A stretch of DNA of 64,000 bases from Branchiostoma floridae (taxonomy: Eukaryota; Chordata; Leptocardii; Amphioxiformes; Branchiostomatidae), in assembly GCF_000003815.2 (NCBI RefSeq), contig NC_049983.1:15205060-15269059 (forward strand). The letters are read 5' to 3'. The position numbers and the translations under genes are program-made. The notes beneath the pieces are model-generated. The model ran no database searches, had not been told where the DNA came from, and saw only the letters and a list, made by a program, of their open reading frames with translations. Shown in pieces: positions 52,550 to 64,000 of the stretch (position 1 is the first letter of the stretch; each line of letters begins with the position of its first letter).

Positions 52550-55500
52550 ATGGAGACCTCCGCACCAGCTAGGGACCGGGCGGACAGCACCGCTGGGTCT
52601 GACGAGGACGTTGACATTGGGGAAGGTACAAAATTACGGCACATAGAAAGATACATGTAATGGTAGTTCACCTTTATCCGCAGGGTAACCTACATGTATA
52701 TCCATTGTTTTTAGCGATATAACGTCGACGGACGATATTTTGAAAATATTACACTTTGTCCGCTGACTTAATATCTCTAATAAATACCCTATTTCTTTTT
52801 AGAAAAAAAAACGGATACAGGTTACCCGGTCACTATCAATCATTGCCCGATTTACTCCACACGTCAATTATGTTAAAGCCAGACAGAGCCAAAATGTTTT
52901 ACCGGTTAGAAGTACGAGTAATATCAACAATTGCAAGTATGCAAGAATAATCAAGAAGTATGCAACAGCAGAAAGTCCCCCCTTTGTTGGAAGGCGTTTG
53001 GAGATGACGGCAAACGGCCAAACCTCCTGGGTTTCTCAAGTACGTCAGGCTTGATCGCATAGTTTTGACCTTCATCCACAAGGCATCCTGATGATTCTCT
53101 AACGAACAGATACCAGAGAGTTGGAGGAAGCTCATCATTGTCACTGTCCCGAAATCAGGAGATCTGTCAAAACCAGACAACTACAAAGGTATCAGCCTGA
53201 TATCCCTCGTGCTGAAACTCGACAACAGAATGTTGCTTAACAGACCGAGACTGTCGGTTCATACATTAATACCAGCATCAATATTAATTTTCCAGCCTGT
53301 CCACCACCCCGATCAAGCTATGATGAGACCCAGGGGCAGCCCCCGGAGAGAGATAGTCTATCGGAGTAAGTATCAACATGCTTTGTACGAATAGTGAAAG
53401 ATATACATCTACTAAAAACGTTTTCTTCTCCAGTGCAAGCTTAAGTACAACTATTTTAACGGTTCACCACTTCACCAAGTAAATAAGTAATTGTCTGGAT
53501 GCATTAGATGAATAATTGGGAGCCAGATTGTGCGGTGCTTGCACAACTCTGGTAATGCTTGTACGTTGTATATTTTGCCTGTAATTTTATAACTCTGCAC
53601 ACAATGTTGCAAGAAAGTCTTCCTATAAGAATGTTACTTTTGAAAATTGCTGTTGACAGGTTTCTATTAACCTTGAAATGGGATAATTATATGAACTCCT
53701 GCCCTAAGAATGGTCTTATTTACTCTATGCCAATGCGAACCTGTGTGAATTTGATTCATACATATCTACGGATCCTATTGAGAATGGGGCCCTGCCGGGC
53801 AGTTCACGGACTTTTTTTTGGCACTTTCGGGCGTGACCCCTGTCCCATGTAATACCAAAAACATCTTTATTGACGCAAGAATCGTACAACGACTTTCGTA
53901 AGGTTTGCTACAATTATATGAATTATATACTTCCTGAATCAGCATGTTTAGTCTAGACTAACATTCACACTGTTGGTTCAAGGTCTTAACGTTCTTTGGT
54001 ATATTTGCCTATATGCACACTGTAAGGGTTATCACAACCTAAGATAAAGTTAAATTCATCTAGTGAACAGAACGTATCAAATTATTTCCAGCGGGCGGAA
54101 GGATATCCTGCGGATTTCGGGATACAAATTCATATTGATTACGGTCGTGCCCCGGGTTCATTTTATGTCAGTCGACGTCTTAGAATCATTCCGGGACCCG
54201 GTAACACATAGGCGCCCTGACCTACCCGTGAGAACACCGAGAGGTACCCCCGCTCTTTCTAGTTTCTGACAATCCACCGGGACAAATTTGTGTCTTCGAA
54301 GCCCGGCCGTGGCTGCATCCCTGACGGGCAACGGCGCAATTGGGACCGCAGCCTTAGGGTTAGCTTGTACCATTAACCATCTTTCACGTACCCGCAGTTT
54401 GAACTTATGTATTCTTCCATCTATGCCTTGTTGGAATCATGACCAAGTAAAGATAATACATCTAGAACACTTGCCTTTACAAGATCAATTATCTATCATC
54501 ATGTTCCAGAGTCTTTTCGTTGTGGCAATTTTGCAGGCACGAAGGTATCACGGAAGAAGAGGCACGTGAGGCCCTGGTGCAGTATGTAGCAAACCACTGC
54601 TGCTATGGGAAGAGTCCTGCTCAAGACCTCACGTTCACAGACATCAAACGTTCATGTGCATTCCACGTAGGTTTATATTGTACTGATGTTGTTAAGGTAA
54701 TGTTACACGCATTTTATCTCAAATCTGCTGCAAAAATTACTGAGAAACAAGGGTTGCAATTAGGTTTTATCCTTGCACTGAGCAGAAATGTAACATCGAC
54801 AAATACCTATTATGCAAATAAGAGCCTAATTTGCATAATCAATGCAAAATTTCAGTATCATTTTATGGAAAATGATGAGAATAACATACCTGCGCATGTG
54901 TAAGTTAGATAAAGATGTGCATCACTATGTATAGTTTATAATATTGTATAGATGTAATTGTGCAAATCATTTACACTTAAACATGATAATCTGCCAAAGA
55001 AAAGGACTTTAACACATTCAATAATACTAGTTTTGTAGAGAAGACCATGTAAGATAGATTTCGCTAAGTACAGTCTTACTTGCATCATCAGTAAGACAAG
55101 ATAAAAAAGTAAATCTGAAGACTTTTCATAAAAATGTCTCATTGGAGGTATGAGGTCTCTGTCTTCTTTTAAAGCTAGTTCTGTGGGTTTAATGTAATGT
55201 AGAGTAATTTTAGAATCGTAATATTGAATGTTCAATGATGTATTCCAAGAAAAATCTAATTTTTATTTTCAGTATATATTGGAAACATTTGGTGAGGCGA
55301 GGAATACTGCCTTGGTTTCTGTACCAAGGATGGATGGATGGATGGATGGATGGATGGATGGATGGATGGATGGATGGATGGATGGATGGATGGATGGATG
55401 GATGGATGGATGGATGGATGGATGGATGGATGAATGGATGGATGGATGGATGGATGGATGGATGGATGGATGGATGGATGGATGGATGGATTGACGGACG

Positions 55501-55680
55501 GACGGATGGATGTATAGATCACTGGACGGGCGGGTGGATGACTAACCTACTAAAGCTGTTTTCATTACANNNNNNNNNNNNNNNNNNNNNNNNNNNNNNN
55601 NNNNNNNNNNNNNNNNNNNNNNNNNNNNNNNNNNNNNNNNNNNNNNNNNNNNNNNNNNNNNNNNNNNNNAAAAAGAAAGG

Positions 55681-55711
<31 letters not shown>

Positions 55712-58700
55712 GTAAAAAAAGGAAGAGGAAGACGGCAGGCAGCTTGATTGTTACGTACGTACTGCTAGAAAAGGATCTTTCATTACATAGAAATGTTCAT
55801 GATGGTTGTCTTTCTAGGTATAAACCCATCGACGGCCCCAATAACGGTCCCGCTCCAAGACCATGGGACATTAAAGCCGAGCCTCCAACCATGTTCCAGA
55901 AAGCGAAACATAGCCTTGAGGTGCCACACACAGCCTCTGTCAAGGTTAGTTGGGATCTACCGCTGCATACACAATCATTCTAGTCTCATTTTAACATACA
56001 TACTAATATGCGATGTGAAATAATTTTTGGACATTATTTCCTTGGTTATTAAGGTATTACCTGATGTTTCACAGCTATGTGACTACTGTAGTGGATCCGG
56101 GAAGGTGCAATGTTCCTGGTGCAGTGGCCGTGGAAGTGTAAGTGACCTGATCTTTCCAGATGTCTACCTATAATACGTCTAGCCTAGGACTATAAGGATT
56201 TGTGTATGACGTGTGCCTATCATGAATGCCTATGGCTGATGCTTATAATCAATTCTGTTGATAATTACCTCCATGAAATGTCATGGAGGTTATATTTTAC
56301 CCAGCGTTTGTGTGTGTGTCTGTCTGTCTGTCAACAAGATAACTCAAGAACGGCTGGATGGATTACTTTCATACTTGGTGTGTTGGTGGGGTGCGATGAA
56401 AGCTAGAAGTGATTAGATTTTGGGCCCCCTAGCGGCTTCCCTTGGTACTGCAGCGCAACTTCCGGTTTTGGTATCTCGTGTTCTGAACACACTATGGTCA
56501 CGATTTTTGAGTGTTAGATAGCTCTTGTGCTCAGGAATAAGTGACATAAGTTTTGGCCCCCTACCGACTAGGTTTGGGATAGCAGGGGCATTTTTGTCAA
56601 AAACTTCTGAAGAGGATAACTCAAGAAGGGAATGGATTTTCATGATTTTTGGTATGTGGGTACCTTAGACAATGTTGTACAAGATAAAATACCAATTATG
56701 CAAAATAGGAGTAAATTTGCATAATTAATGAGAATATTCTATCATAGCAGTTTTTTCAATGTATCTCTTGTTCCGGACATGATATAGTCTTGACATTTTG
56801 GTGGTAGATAGCTTGCAGTGTGATGACAAAGTGGGGCAGATTTCAGACCCTAACATTTAATTTCGGAACTGCAGGGGCGTTTTTGTCAAGACATTCCAAA
56901 GAGGATAACTGCAGAAAAGATTGATGGATTGGCATCATTTTATGGGTGTAGGTAGCTTAGGCAAAGGTATTCATAATGATATACATGTTATGCAAATGAG
57001 GACCTCATTTGCATAATTAATGAGGAAATTGTATACTACCATTATTACTAATAAATGGACTTCAATAAATGTAACACTTATTAATTATGATAGATGGAAT
57101 ATAAGCAGATACCAAATATGTTAATGAGGAACTTATTTGCATAATTTATGTAAAAATTGCAAAGCTGCTTTCAGTGTAATGATTGGAATTTTATACTTGT
57201 GACATGTGTACGTTAGTCAATGATGAACAACAACACGCATAAATTATGTTAATGTGTTAGTCAATTGCATGAAATTTACAAAAGCTCTAAATTTTCATGG
57301 AGGTATGAGGTCGCCGAACTCTAGTTGATTATGCAGCAGTATAATTGACACACTTGCGATCATACATTTACAACATTTCATGGCTTCAACACATACATTC
57401 TGCACCGTTAGGAAGTTATGGTACTTAGTAACACTCTTTGTTTGATTTTTGTACTAGAAACCGTGTCATGCGTGCAACCAGACTGGCCGGGTGAGGGAGA
57501 GCGGCGCGAATGGTAGTTATTACTACAGGAGCTGCTACTATTGTAAAGGAGGCAGGACGGAGTAAGTCATTCCTAACAGGACCAAATAACAAGTGAATAG
57601 TGACAAGAATGTCATACTATCAACAACCTGTTTGTAAACATGATTTCATACGTTGCCATATAGGTCTACAACAGACCAATGAGCAGTTCCCACTTTCGCT
57701 AATCTGTTACTAAATCTTACTAAGTCACTGTGGCAGGTGGGCGATGCTACCCATTCAACAAGAATCAATGAATCGTGGAATAATGTCACACTGAATACTT
57801 AATTTGGAAATCAAAGTAATACTTTTGGGCATGAAAGAATACAGTGCAAATACTTTCCTTTTTCAGGTGCACTTGGTGCAACCAGACGGGGAAGCAACGA
57901 TGCCTTGTGTGCGAGGGCACCGGCAAACTCAAGTGGTACACTAGACTCACCATCAAATGGTAATACATGTATATCAGCCAAACATGAGGCAGACAAAAGA
58001 TTGTCTCTTGTGGTCATTTTAATCATTTTACCTGCTTGCCAATGATCTCATGCACATGAGTTACATTTACAACCATACAACCTTTGTATCTGCCTTACAA
58101 TGTGGATAGTGGACAGTCAAGCTGTATGTGTGATATAGGTATGTGTCTGTGATAGTTGCTTTGTTTTAAAACTCTTTTTCCCCTCTTTCATTTAATTTTG
58201 TTTAGCATACAAAATTGTTGAACCTTAGTTTTAACACTTTCACACACATCAATATGTACAGGAGAAACCATGTGGAAGACTACATTCTTAACGGGACATC
58301 TCTGCCTGATAAGAAGATCAGGAAAGTGGCTGGACATGAGGCCTTCAAGGAGGAACATCCAAGGGTAAAGTATCCTAAAATTTCCGAAAATAGTGAGTCT
58401 GAAAGTTTGACACAATAAGTATTCGTACAAGGGCACGTGGCCAAGGATAGGAGAACAGCACAGTTGACTTCACCATTGTTTCCACCCAGGTGTGGCCCAT
58501 CAACCACTTCCACGAGGAAGAAATCAACACCGCCTCTCGAAACCTGGTGCAGAAGCATAGCACTGCCTTCCCTGACGAAAAGATTCTCATGCAGGTACCA
58601 CGTGCGGTATTTTAAGCATCCAGGCAGCTAAAAAAACTTATGCTGTGGCTTCATAGTTGTCGTTGTCTGCATAAATAATAAGCCTTATAAAGTTCTTTAT

Positions 58701-59191
58701 TCACAATCAAGACAAAAAATTGGTCGCCGTCGTTCAGTGTCAGTCATATACCGTGATGAGGACAAGGAGGTTGAAAGAGGACGTTAAGTCACATTCAGGA
58801 CAACATATGGCATGTCGTCAGTACTTTACGCTTAGAGCCACATAGTTAGCAGCGACACCTAGCTACAGTGTGGAACAGTACCATTTATAGTTGCCCCGAG
58901 GAAGGTTAGACGCCGGCTACAATTTTATGTCTTAGCACAGAACCTAATTAACTAGACGCTAGGGGCCCAAACTTATGTCATTTCTTCCTGAGCACAAGAG
59001 CTATCTAATACTCAAAAATCGTGACCATAGCATGTTCAGAACAGCGAGATAGCAAAACCGGAAGTTGCGCTGCAGTACCAAGGGGAGCCGCTAGGGGGCC
59101 CAAAATCTAATCATTTTCAGCTTTTGTCACACACTACCAACACACCAAGTATGAAACCAATCCACCCGACCGTTCATGAGTTATCTTGTTT

Positions 59192-59222
<31 letters not shown>

Positions 59223-59493
59223 CAGACACACAAACACAGGGTAAAATATAACCTCCATGACATTTCATGGAGGTAACAATATCAAAGTTAATGAGTTATG
59301 GTCTTGTTACTGTATAGATGTTGATATTGCATGTTTAATTATACAGCGTCACCAAGTGAGGATCATCCCTGTAGCTGAGGCGTCCTATGACTGGAAGGCA
59401 AAGGACTACAACTTCATCGTGTATGGGTTGGAAAGCAAGGTGTACGCCCCTGACTACCCACAGAAGTGTTGCTGTGGCTGCAGCATCCTTTAG
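52550..59493 (+). CDS. SSUH2: SSUH2 homologue, 11 coding exons, 357 aa
   Basis: Exons: 52550-52625 (exon body starts at 52513), 53296-53365, 54537-54666, 55273-55328, 55818-55944, 56075-56137, 57458-57561, 57867-57959, 58262-58364, 58490-58594, 59347-59493. All phases agree and sum to 1074 nt. Family marks: [21 protein letters not shown] (in part), [55 protein letters not shown] and CLVCEGTGK (DnaJ-like CxxCxGxG knuckles, probably zinc-binding), and the C-terminus [17 protein letters not shown]. Human SSUH2 has the same layout and similar length. The chosen ATG (GGCATGG, residue METSAP) lies inside the first seen exon. An upstream start or a fusion to the FkbM gene is possible. Exon 4 lacks a normal donor: a GGAT microsatellite begins there. 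The function of SSUH2 is poorly known; a role in tooth development is reported in vertebrates. Confidence 0.9.
52658..52828. mobile_element. MITE family B copy in SSUH2 intron 1
   Basis: TAATGGTAGTTCACCTTTAT at the left, GCGATATAACGTCGACGGAC inside, ACGGATACAGGTTACC at the right, where the last bases are lost. It starts about 32 bp past a donor. Confidence 0.75.
53124..53250 (+). pseudogene. LINE reverse transcriptase fragment
   Basis: Encodes [20 protein letters not shown], the conserved N-terminal RT motif seen in the LINE at 29381 as [20 protein letters not shown]. Only about 40 codons remain, in an SSUH2 intron. Confidence 0.75.
54063..54270. other. SSUH2 intron, possible optional exon (weak)
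   Basis: A segment 54092-54201 has an acceptor (ATTTCCAG) and a donor (GTAACA) and is open in two frames, but the flanking exons (53365 and 54537) already join in frame without it, and its residues match nothing in the family. Confidence 0.15.
55331..55491. repeat. (GGAT)n microsatellite at the end of SSUH2 exon 4
   Basis: About 40 units, starting directly after the last family-conserved codons (VSVP) of exon 4 at 55328. In frame it reads MDGW repeats and meets a stop at 55492-55494. Confidence 0.95.
55570..55669. other. Assembly gap (100 N) in SSUH2 intron 4
   Basis: 100 N, followed by an A run at about 55680-55707. Confidence 0.99.
56268..57325 (+). repeat. Interspersed repeat E, about 1.06 kb, in an SSUH2 intron
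   Basis: It begins with the palindrome ACCTCCATGAAATGTCATGG and ends CATGGAGGTATGAGGTCGCC. Inside are GT-rich sequence, GATAACTCAAGAACGG, and several TTTGCATAATTAATGAGG-like repeats. An inverted partial copy lies at 58950-59277. Class unknown. Confidence 0.75.
58950..59277 (-). repeat. Interspersed repeat E, partial, inverted
   Basis: The complement of 56268-56610: CTGAGCACAAGAGCTATCTA, GGAAGTTGCGCTGCAGTACC, and the end palindrome CCATGACATTTCATGGAGGT. It lies in the last SSUH2 intron. Confidence 0.85.
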
Positions 59494-59551
59494 ATACCAG
59501 AGTCCAGGGTTCTCTACAGCATAGCCTTGACAATACAACTCAAGAAGACTC

Positions 59552-59557
59552 AATAAA
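59552..59557 (+). terminator. SSUH2 polyadenylation signal AATAAA
   Basis: AATAAA 59 bp after the SSUH2 stop codon. Confidence 0.75.
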
Positions 59558-59559
59558 TC

Positions 59560-61230
59560 ATGTCTGAAAGGTTGAAAAAGATGTAAATGTTTCTGTTTAA
59601 GATGTTCTTACCTGAGTCTGACTTTAGTAAGCCACTAAAGCAGAGTTCGCGGCTGGTGTGTTGACTTTTCTATCCAAAATCACAGCCATCATTTCACCTC
59701 AGCCAGCTTTTCAAAAAGACTTTACCTGTTGATTGTTCTAAGCTTCTCTCTTCAAAACCACACATGACTTTTTTAATGTGCGTAAAAGCTAGCAACAAGA
59801 AATCGACAAAAAGGGTTTAGGAATGATTGGTACGTTAGCACCAAGGACAGTGCCGTCACCTAGCGGAAAAGGTGAGCAGCACAAGACAATGTTGGAATAC
59901 AATTCTTTTGATTTACTAGTTAAGAATATGCACAAAGTCGTAAAGGATTGTGTCTGTTTCTTAAAGCCGACAGAAAAATATACTGCCAGTATCCACCGTT
60001 GACAGCATACAACATAATTTTAACACTATTAACCTGATAACCAGATCCTGTCAACAGTGGGAAAATTCGACAAGACGATTTTGTCTGTAGCCACATCCTA
60101 AACAATTTGAGTTTTCGACGGTACCGTAATGCAGTTGGTTTGCAGCAATGTCGTAAACCATTGTTTTAGTAGGTAGACATGAAAAACGACGCAAGGGACG
60201 ATATTTTAATTCAGGTCTTATTCAAACCTTAAGACAACACAAAACCTTATTTTAGGGATCCTGCTCATGTTTGTTCAACCAAACCGTTTAAAAGTGTTTT
60301 TCTACCCTACCGTGAAACCGTAGCAAAGGATGTTGACTAGAATTTACTGCCCCCATGATCTATTTTTGTTGGTACGACCCAGGCTCATGTACAACCGTTG
60401 TGAAAAGTTGTGCTTCAGAATGATGCAACAATTTTCCTACTACATGTGTGGCACCTTAAATTGATACGGCACCCGCCATCATTCTACTGTCGGAAGTGCA
60501 AACAAAAAAAAAGAAAGCACAAAAACTGTCCATGGATTTAAAGAGACGGTCTTGGATAATATCACATTCAGAAAATCATGTAATGTTTGTCTGTTAATTA
60601 ATTGAGGTACTTAACTGAACAGGTGTATTACTGACGCAATATATCTGGGCACACGTCCAACCACACGGGCAACACTTGTCAAGCGAAAATATAAAGCATA
60701 TTTACTCAACGTTAGGTCGATACTTTTACATACCCGCCTTCTACACATAAGTGCACAAAGGTGCTACTGTGTGTTACAGTTGACCTTTGACCGCCCGACC
60801 GAGAGCGGGACTGCAAATTGGTTGTAATGGCCTCGGCTGTCAAACTGGGCATAGCTTCAGGATTACGTTATACCACCGCTGATACAGAGGTTGTGTGAAG
60901 TCAATGTTATAAAACTACAGGGTAGCATACGGCAGACATTGTGGCTGACATTCAAAACAAGAAAGATTCTAATTCTTTTAAATAATTCTTCAGTTAGATA
61001 GTCTACCCTATGCAAGACTGTACAGAAACAGTTTTGGGTCTCAAACACGGGAAGTTTATTTTCACACTGACTTAGTTCTCTCATACGCACAGAAATAAGA
61101 AAACACATCTAGCACACTATGGCAGTCACTATCTATATCTTACATACAAAGAATAACGATCAATCAATAATAGTTTATCTATATACAAAGAAAGATTCTA
61201 TTTTTTTTATCTGGCCGGTGACGAACATGG
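59560..61230. other. Intergenic, nothing recognised
   Basis: No exon-like frame, RNA gene or clear repeat on either strand. Confidence 0.4.
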
Positions 61231-61237
61231 GAAAAGC

Positions 61238-61417
61238 TAATCTCCAAGCAGATCCTAGGTGGCGGACAGGGAGTATATACACGTATGTACCGGAACGTAA
61301 CAATCTCCATTAGCCAAGCAGGCTCCATATGCCAATGGAGACTCCGCTTGGCCAACAGAGAATGTTTCGGTACATACAAACTGCCTTTCTGTAACCTAGG
61401 ATCGACTTGGAGGTCAG
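61238..61417. repeat. Foldback MITE
   Basis: CTCCAAGCAGATCCTAGGT and GTATGTACCGG at the left pair with CGGTACATAC and ACCTAGGATCGACTTGGAG at the right. A second palindrome (TCTCCATT..CCAATGGAGA) is at the centre. Confidence 0.75.
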
Positions 61418-62365
61418 GCAAAAACTAGATGAATGGAATGAATTTGATTACGTCATCTGACTTAAATCGGACCATCAAAAACTAACAATGATATTTCAAT
61501 TTCTTCAGGCAGGAATAGAAAATTTTATTGAAGAAAGACCATCTGTAAAATATACTTCCTGGCTTGATTGTCCTTTACATCGTTGTGTCATTTTCTTTCT
61601 TCTTTTTTCTCTTCCTTCATTTGCGGTCGTTGACACTTGAATTTCTAGGTCATTGCAGGACGAAAAGCCGCAATGTTGTTACATAAGCTAATAGTAAATG
61701 TTGTCCTAGCAAAGTCCGTTACCTAAAAGAACTTTCAAGTGGAAATAGCACAACTACTCTATTCAAACCTTTTACAAAATTACCAACAACATTTATAATC
61801 TCTCTAGACAAAGATTTGGTTCGTTCAAACGCAAACATATCATAACTCTATTGACTAACTGAAAATAACCGACATTTTCAGATATTGTAATATTCCTAAT
61901 TCATTGCTAGGAAACTTTGATATTTCTTACCCATACTCAACGCATGTGTACTATTTTGAAATGTTACGTCAACTCTTTTATTTGCTACATAATACAGCAT
62001 CCCTGTGGTATGCACACTTCAGATGTCCAGGTGCTCAAAACCTACTTGAGAGGGTTCGACAGCGCCGTTTACTATCCCCATGCAAACGGTGCTATCGGAC
62101 CTGGATGTCTAACTCTCATCGACGTACGGGTCTATATATTAAGGATACCCGGTGGAATTATGGGAGTTTGTCTTGATATCTTGTACAGTTTAAATATCGT
62201 TATCCGTTAACAATTGTCGACGACAAAAAAATTGCAATCGATTTGACTTAAACCTGAATAAAGATCCATCAATTGGAATTCACAAAATGGAATTTCAACG
62301 ATTGAACCCATGACTTTAGCTACCGTAATGTCGCAGGTTATACATGGCTGTCGAACTGCACTCTC

Positions 62366-62532
62366 CAAGCAGAGGTTAGGCTAAGGCTTTTTTTGACGTG
62401 ATTTTAAGCATTGGTATCTGTTTTACTAATTTGTACCGTTTTAGTCGGGCATGAAAAAAATAGGATAAAATTGAGACCGACGAGAAAAAAGCCTAAAAAC
62501 GCCCCAAACCAGTCGGAGCCTAACCTCTGCTT
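62366..62532. repeat. MITE with CAAGCAGAGGTTAGGCT terminal repeats
   Basis: 17-bp inverted termini at 62366-62382 and 62516-62532. A lone similar motif lies at about 49907. Confidence 0.8.
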
Positions 62533-62539
62533 GTAAATT

Positions 62540-64000
62540 AGAACTGCACGTGTAAGCGTTTCGTTGCTAATCGTTGCTGTTAACTCCGAAGACAAATGAC
62601 TGACAAGGTCAAAGTTGTGTGTAGCGTGTTAACAAACCTCTTCATAACTCCGCATGGTTTGGGCAACATCCGTTACCGTGACGTCATAACCCAGGACAAA
62701 TCTCTACATTAGGGACACTTGTACAGAATCAATATCCTTATTGCAAGAAAAAGGTTTGTTTCGTGACGGCCACTTGAAGAATACTTTATGGATAACGTCA
62801 CTAAAGGTTTTTATACTCTTTATAAGAGATAGCGACATTATAGAAAGAATCAGACAAAAATGCTGCAATGTATGAAACAACAGGGGTTTGGGTTCAGGGC
62901 TGGGGTTGGGGATAAGATGAGGGCTTAGGGTCAGAGATGAGGGTTAGAGTTAGGCAATGTATGGTTTAGACCTCTACAACACCAATTTTTATTTTAATAC
63001 TAGTAAGGCGGTGTTGGGTATCCGGCTGAATTATGAGAATTAAGGCTACCGTACAAGTTGCATGATAAGAATATAATTATTATGTACCAAAACAATATCA
63101 CTTTAGGAGGGAGTCAAATTTTGAACGCCCGCTGATGTCACACAAAAAGTCAAGGTTGCACGGCCTACAGGGTGTAACAGGTTACTGAGATTTCTTATCG
63201 ACATTCCGCTGCGTCCAGCAAATACGGACCATATAGGTATAGAGAAATGTAGTCACGTTTTTCATTAAATCAAACATTTAAAGCAAAATCTTTCGGAACG
63301 TTTTAAAGAAAACATGTCCAAAAGTTAGACCACCGTATCCTAGAACGCTATTAACTAAGGGGAAATGAAAGACTTAGCATTCAAGGTGAGGGTAGAATTA
63401 AAAAGATTAATGTTTGTTATTAAATTGTTTATGTTATTCACGGTGCTCTTGGCGACAAGCTTGTACGAGCCGCAAGTTCTAAGCGACAGTATTATGCAAT
63501 ATTTGCAGCCAAGTACGAAGAATTTGAGATATATTGCTCACATTTTCACACAGTTATAGCGCTAAGGGTGAAGGCTGTAGGCTCGGACTTACACCAGGAT
63601 TTGTTGAACATTACGAGACCAAAGTTTGAGTAAACTTGTCCGCCTGCCGCGCCGGAGAGTCAACACAAACGCGCACATACACGCAGATTAGCGAGGAAAG
63701 TTTGGCTCCTGGATGGTATTTGCAATAATTACAAAGCAAACAACTCGACTAGAGACGGGACCAAACAAAGCCGCCGTATAGATCGCTATCTCTGAAAGTC
63801 CGGTATGAAAAAAACCTCGTAACCAGGCATCTAGAGCTACACTACAGGCGTGGTAATATTGCTGCATTGATGTTTTACATGAATGCCTACATGAAAACGG
63901 GGATATGCTAATCCGTTGATGTGTTAATTTATTTATTTGTTTGTTTGTTTATTTGCTTGACTGTTTGTTCGTCTTGGTGTGAGTCTTCAGTTATGTGTTC
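62540..64000. other. Intergenic, nothing recognised
   Basis: It holds a short degenerate GGGTTAGG-like stretch at 62883-62953 and a TTTG/TTTA-rich run near 63930-63970. No gene seen. Confidence 0.4.

Noticed and set aside
54092-54201. Possible extra SSUH2 exon
   Set aside because: Neighbouring exons already join in frame without it and it has no family similarity.
55228-55747. MDGW-repeat frames
   Set aside because: Microsatellite; only the first 18 codons (55273-55328) are family-conserved.
1-64000. CRISPR arrays, operons, riboswitches, phage or bacterial insertion sequences
   Set aside because: Nothing of the kind; tandem repeats lack spacers of constant length and the genes are spliced.

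Overview
The window reads as nuclear DNA of an invertebrate chordate, most likely an amphioxus (Branchiostoma). The evidence is small, phase-consistent exons with GT-AG borders, CCAAT-box promoters, very many microsatellites and short inverted-repeat transposons (MITEs), LINE and tRNA-derived SINE copies, and a domain-shuffled receptor of the kind known from amphioxus. There are no bacterial features. Species is inferred, not proven. Three runs of N (39740-39839, 46952-47533, 55570-55669) are assembly gaps.

Layout: (1) 1-1394, minus: first two coding exons of a secretory-pathway gene, probably translocon-associated protein alpha (SSR1), running off the left edge; its promoter carries two exact ER-stress elements. 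(2) 1640-10300: repeats only: a composite tandem repeat, two abutting Harbinger-like elements, and a degraded duplication of the next gene's upstream region. (3) 10307-14038, plus: secreted C-type lectin, 8 exons, 218 aa. (4) 14040-16765: no gene seen. (5) 16766-38131, minus: the centrepiece, a receptor-type protein tyrosine phosphatase whose 22 exons join in frame to 965 aa: signal peptide, SUEL/Gal-lectin, six EGF, SUEL/Gal-lectin, Ig, transmembrane, one catalytic PTP domain that resembles the PTPRA/PTPRE type. Its EGF2-EGF3 intron holds a MITE into which a 5'-truncated LINE with an intact 914-codon reading frame has inserted. (6) 38132-43861: SINEs, MITEs, microsatellites, no gene recognised. 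(7) 43862-51107, plus: type II membrane FkbM-family methyltransferase with a C-terminal region I do not recognise; partly lost in a gap; contains a duplicated exon, a GC-AG intron and a foldback element with hammerhead-ribozyme-like cores. (8) 52550-59493, plus: SSUH2 homologue, 357 aa, with Cys-rich zinc-finger repeats. (9) 59560-64000: no gene recognised, some MITEs.

The four main genes share no evident pathway; this is ordinary animal gene neighbourhood. The main biological novelty candidates are the lectin-EGF-lectin-Ig receptor phosphatase, the ER-stress promoter, the ribozyme-like repeats, and several cases where transposons or microsatellites sit exactly on splice sites.
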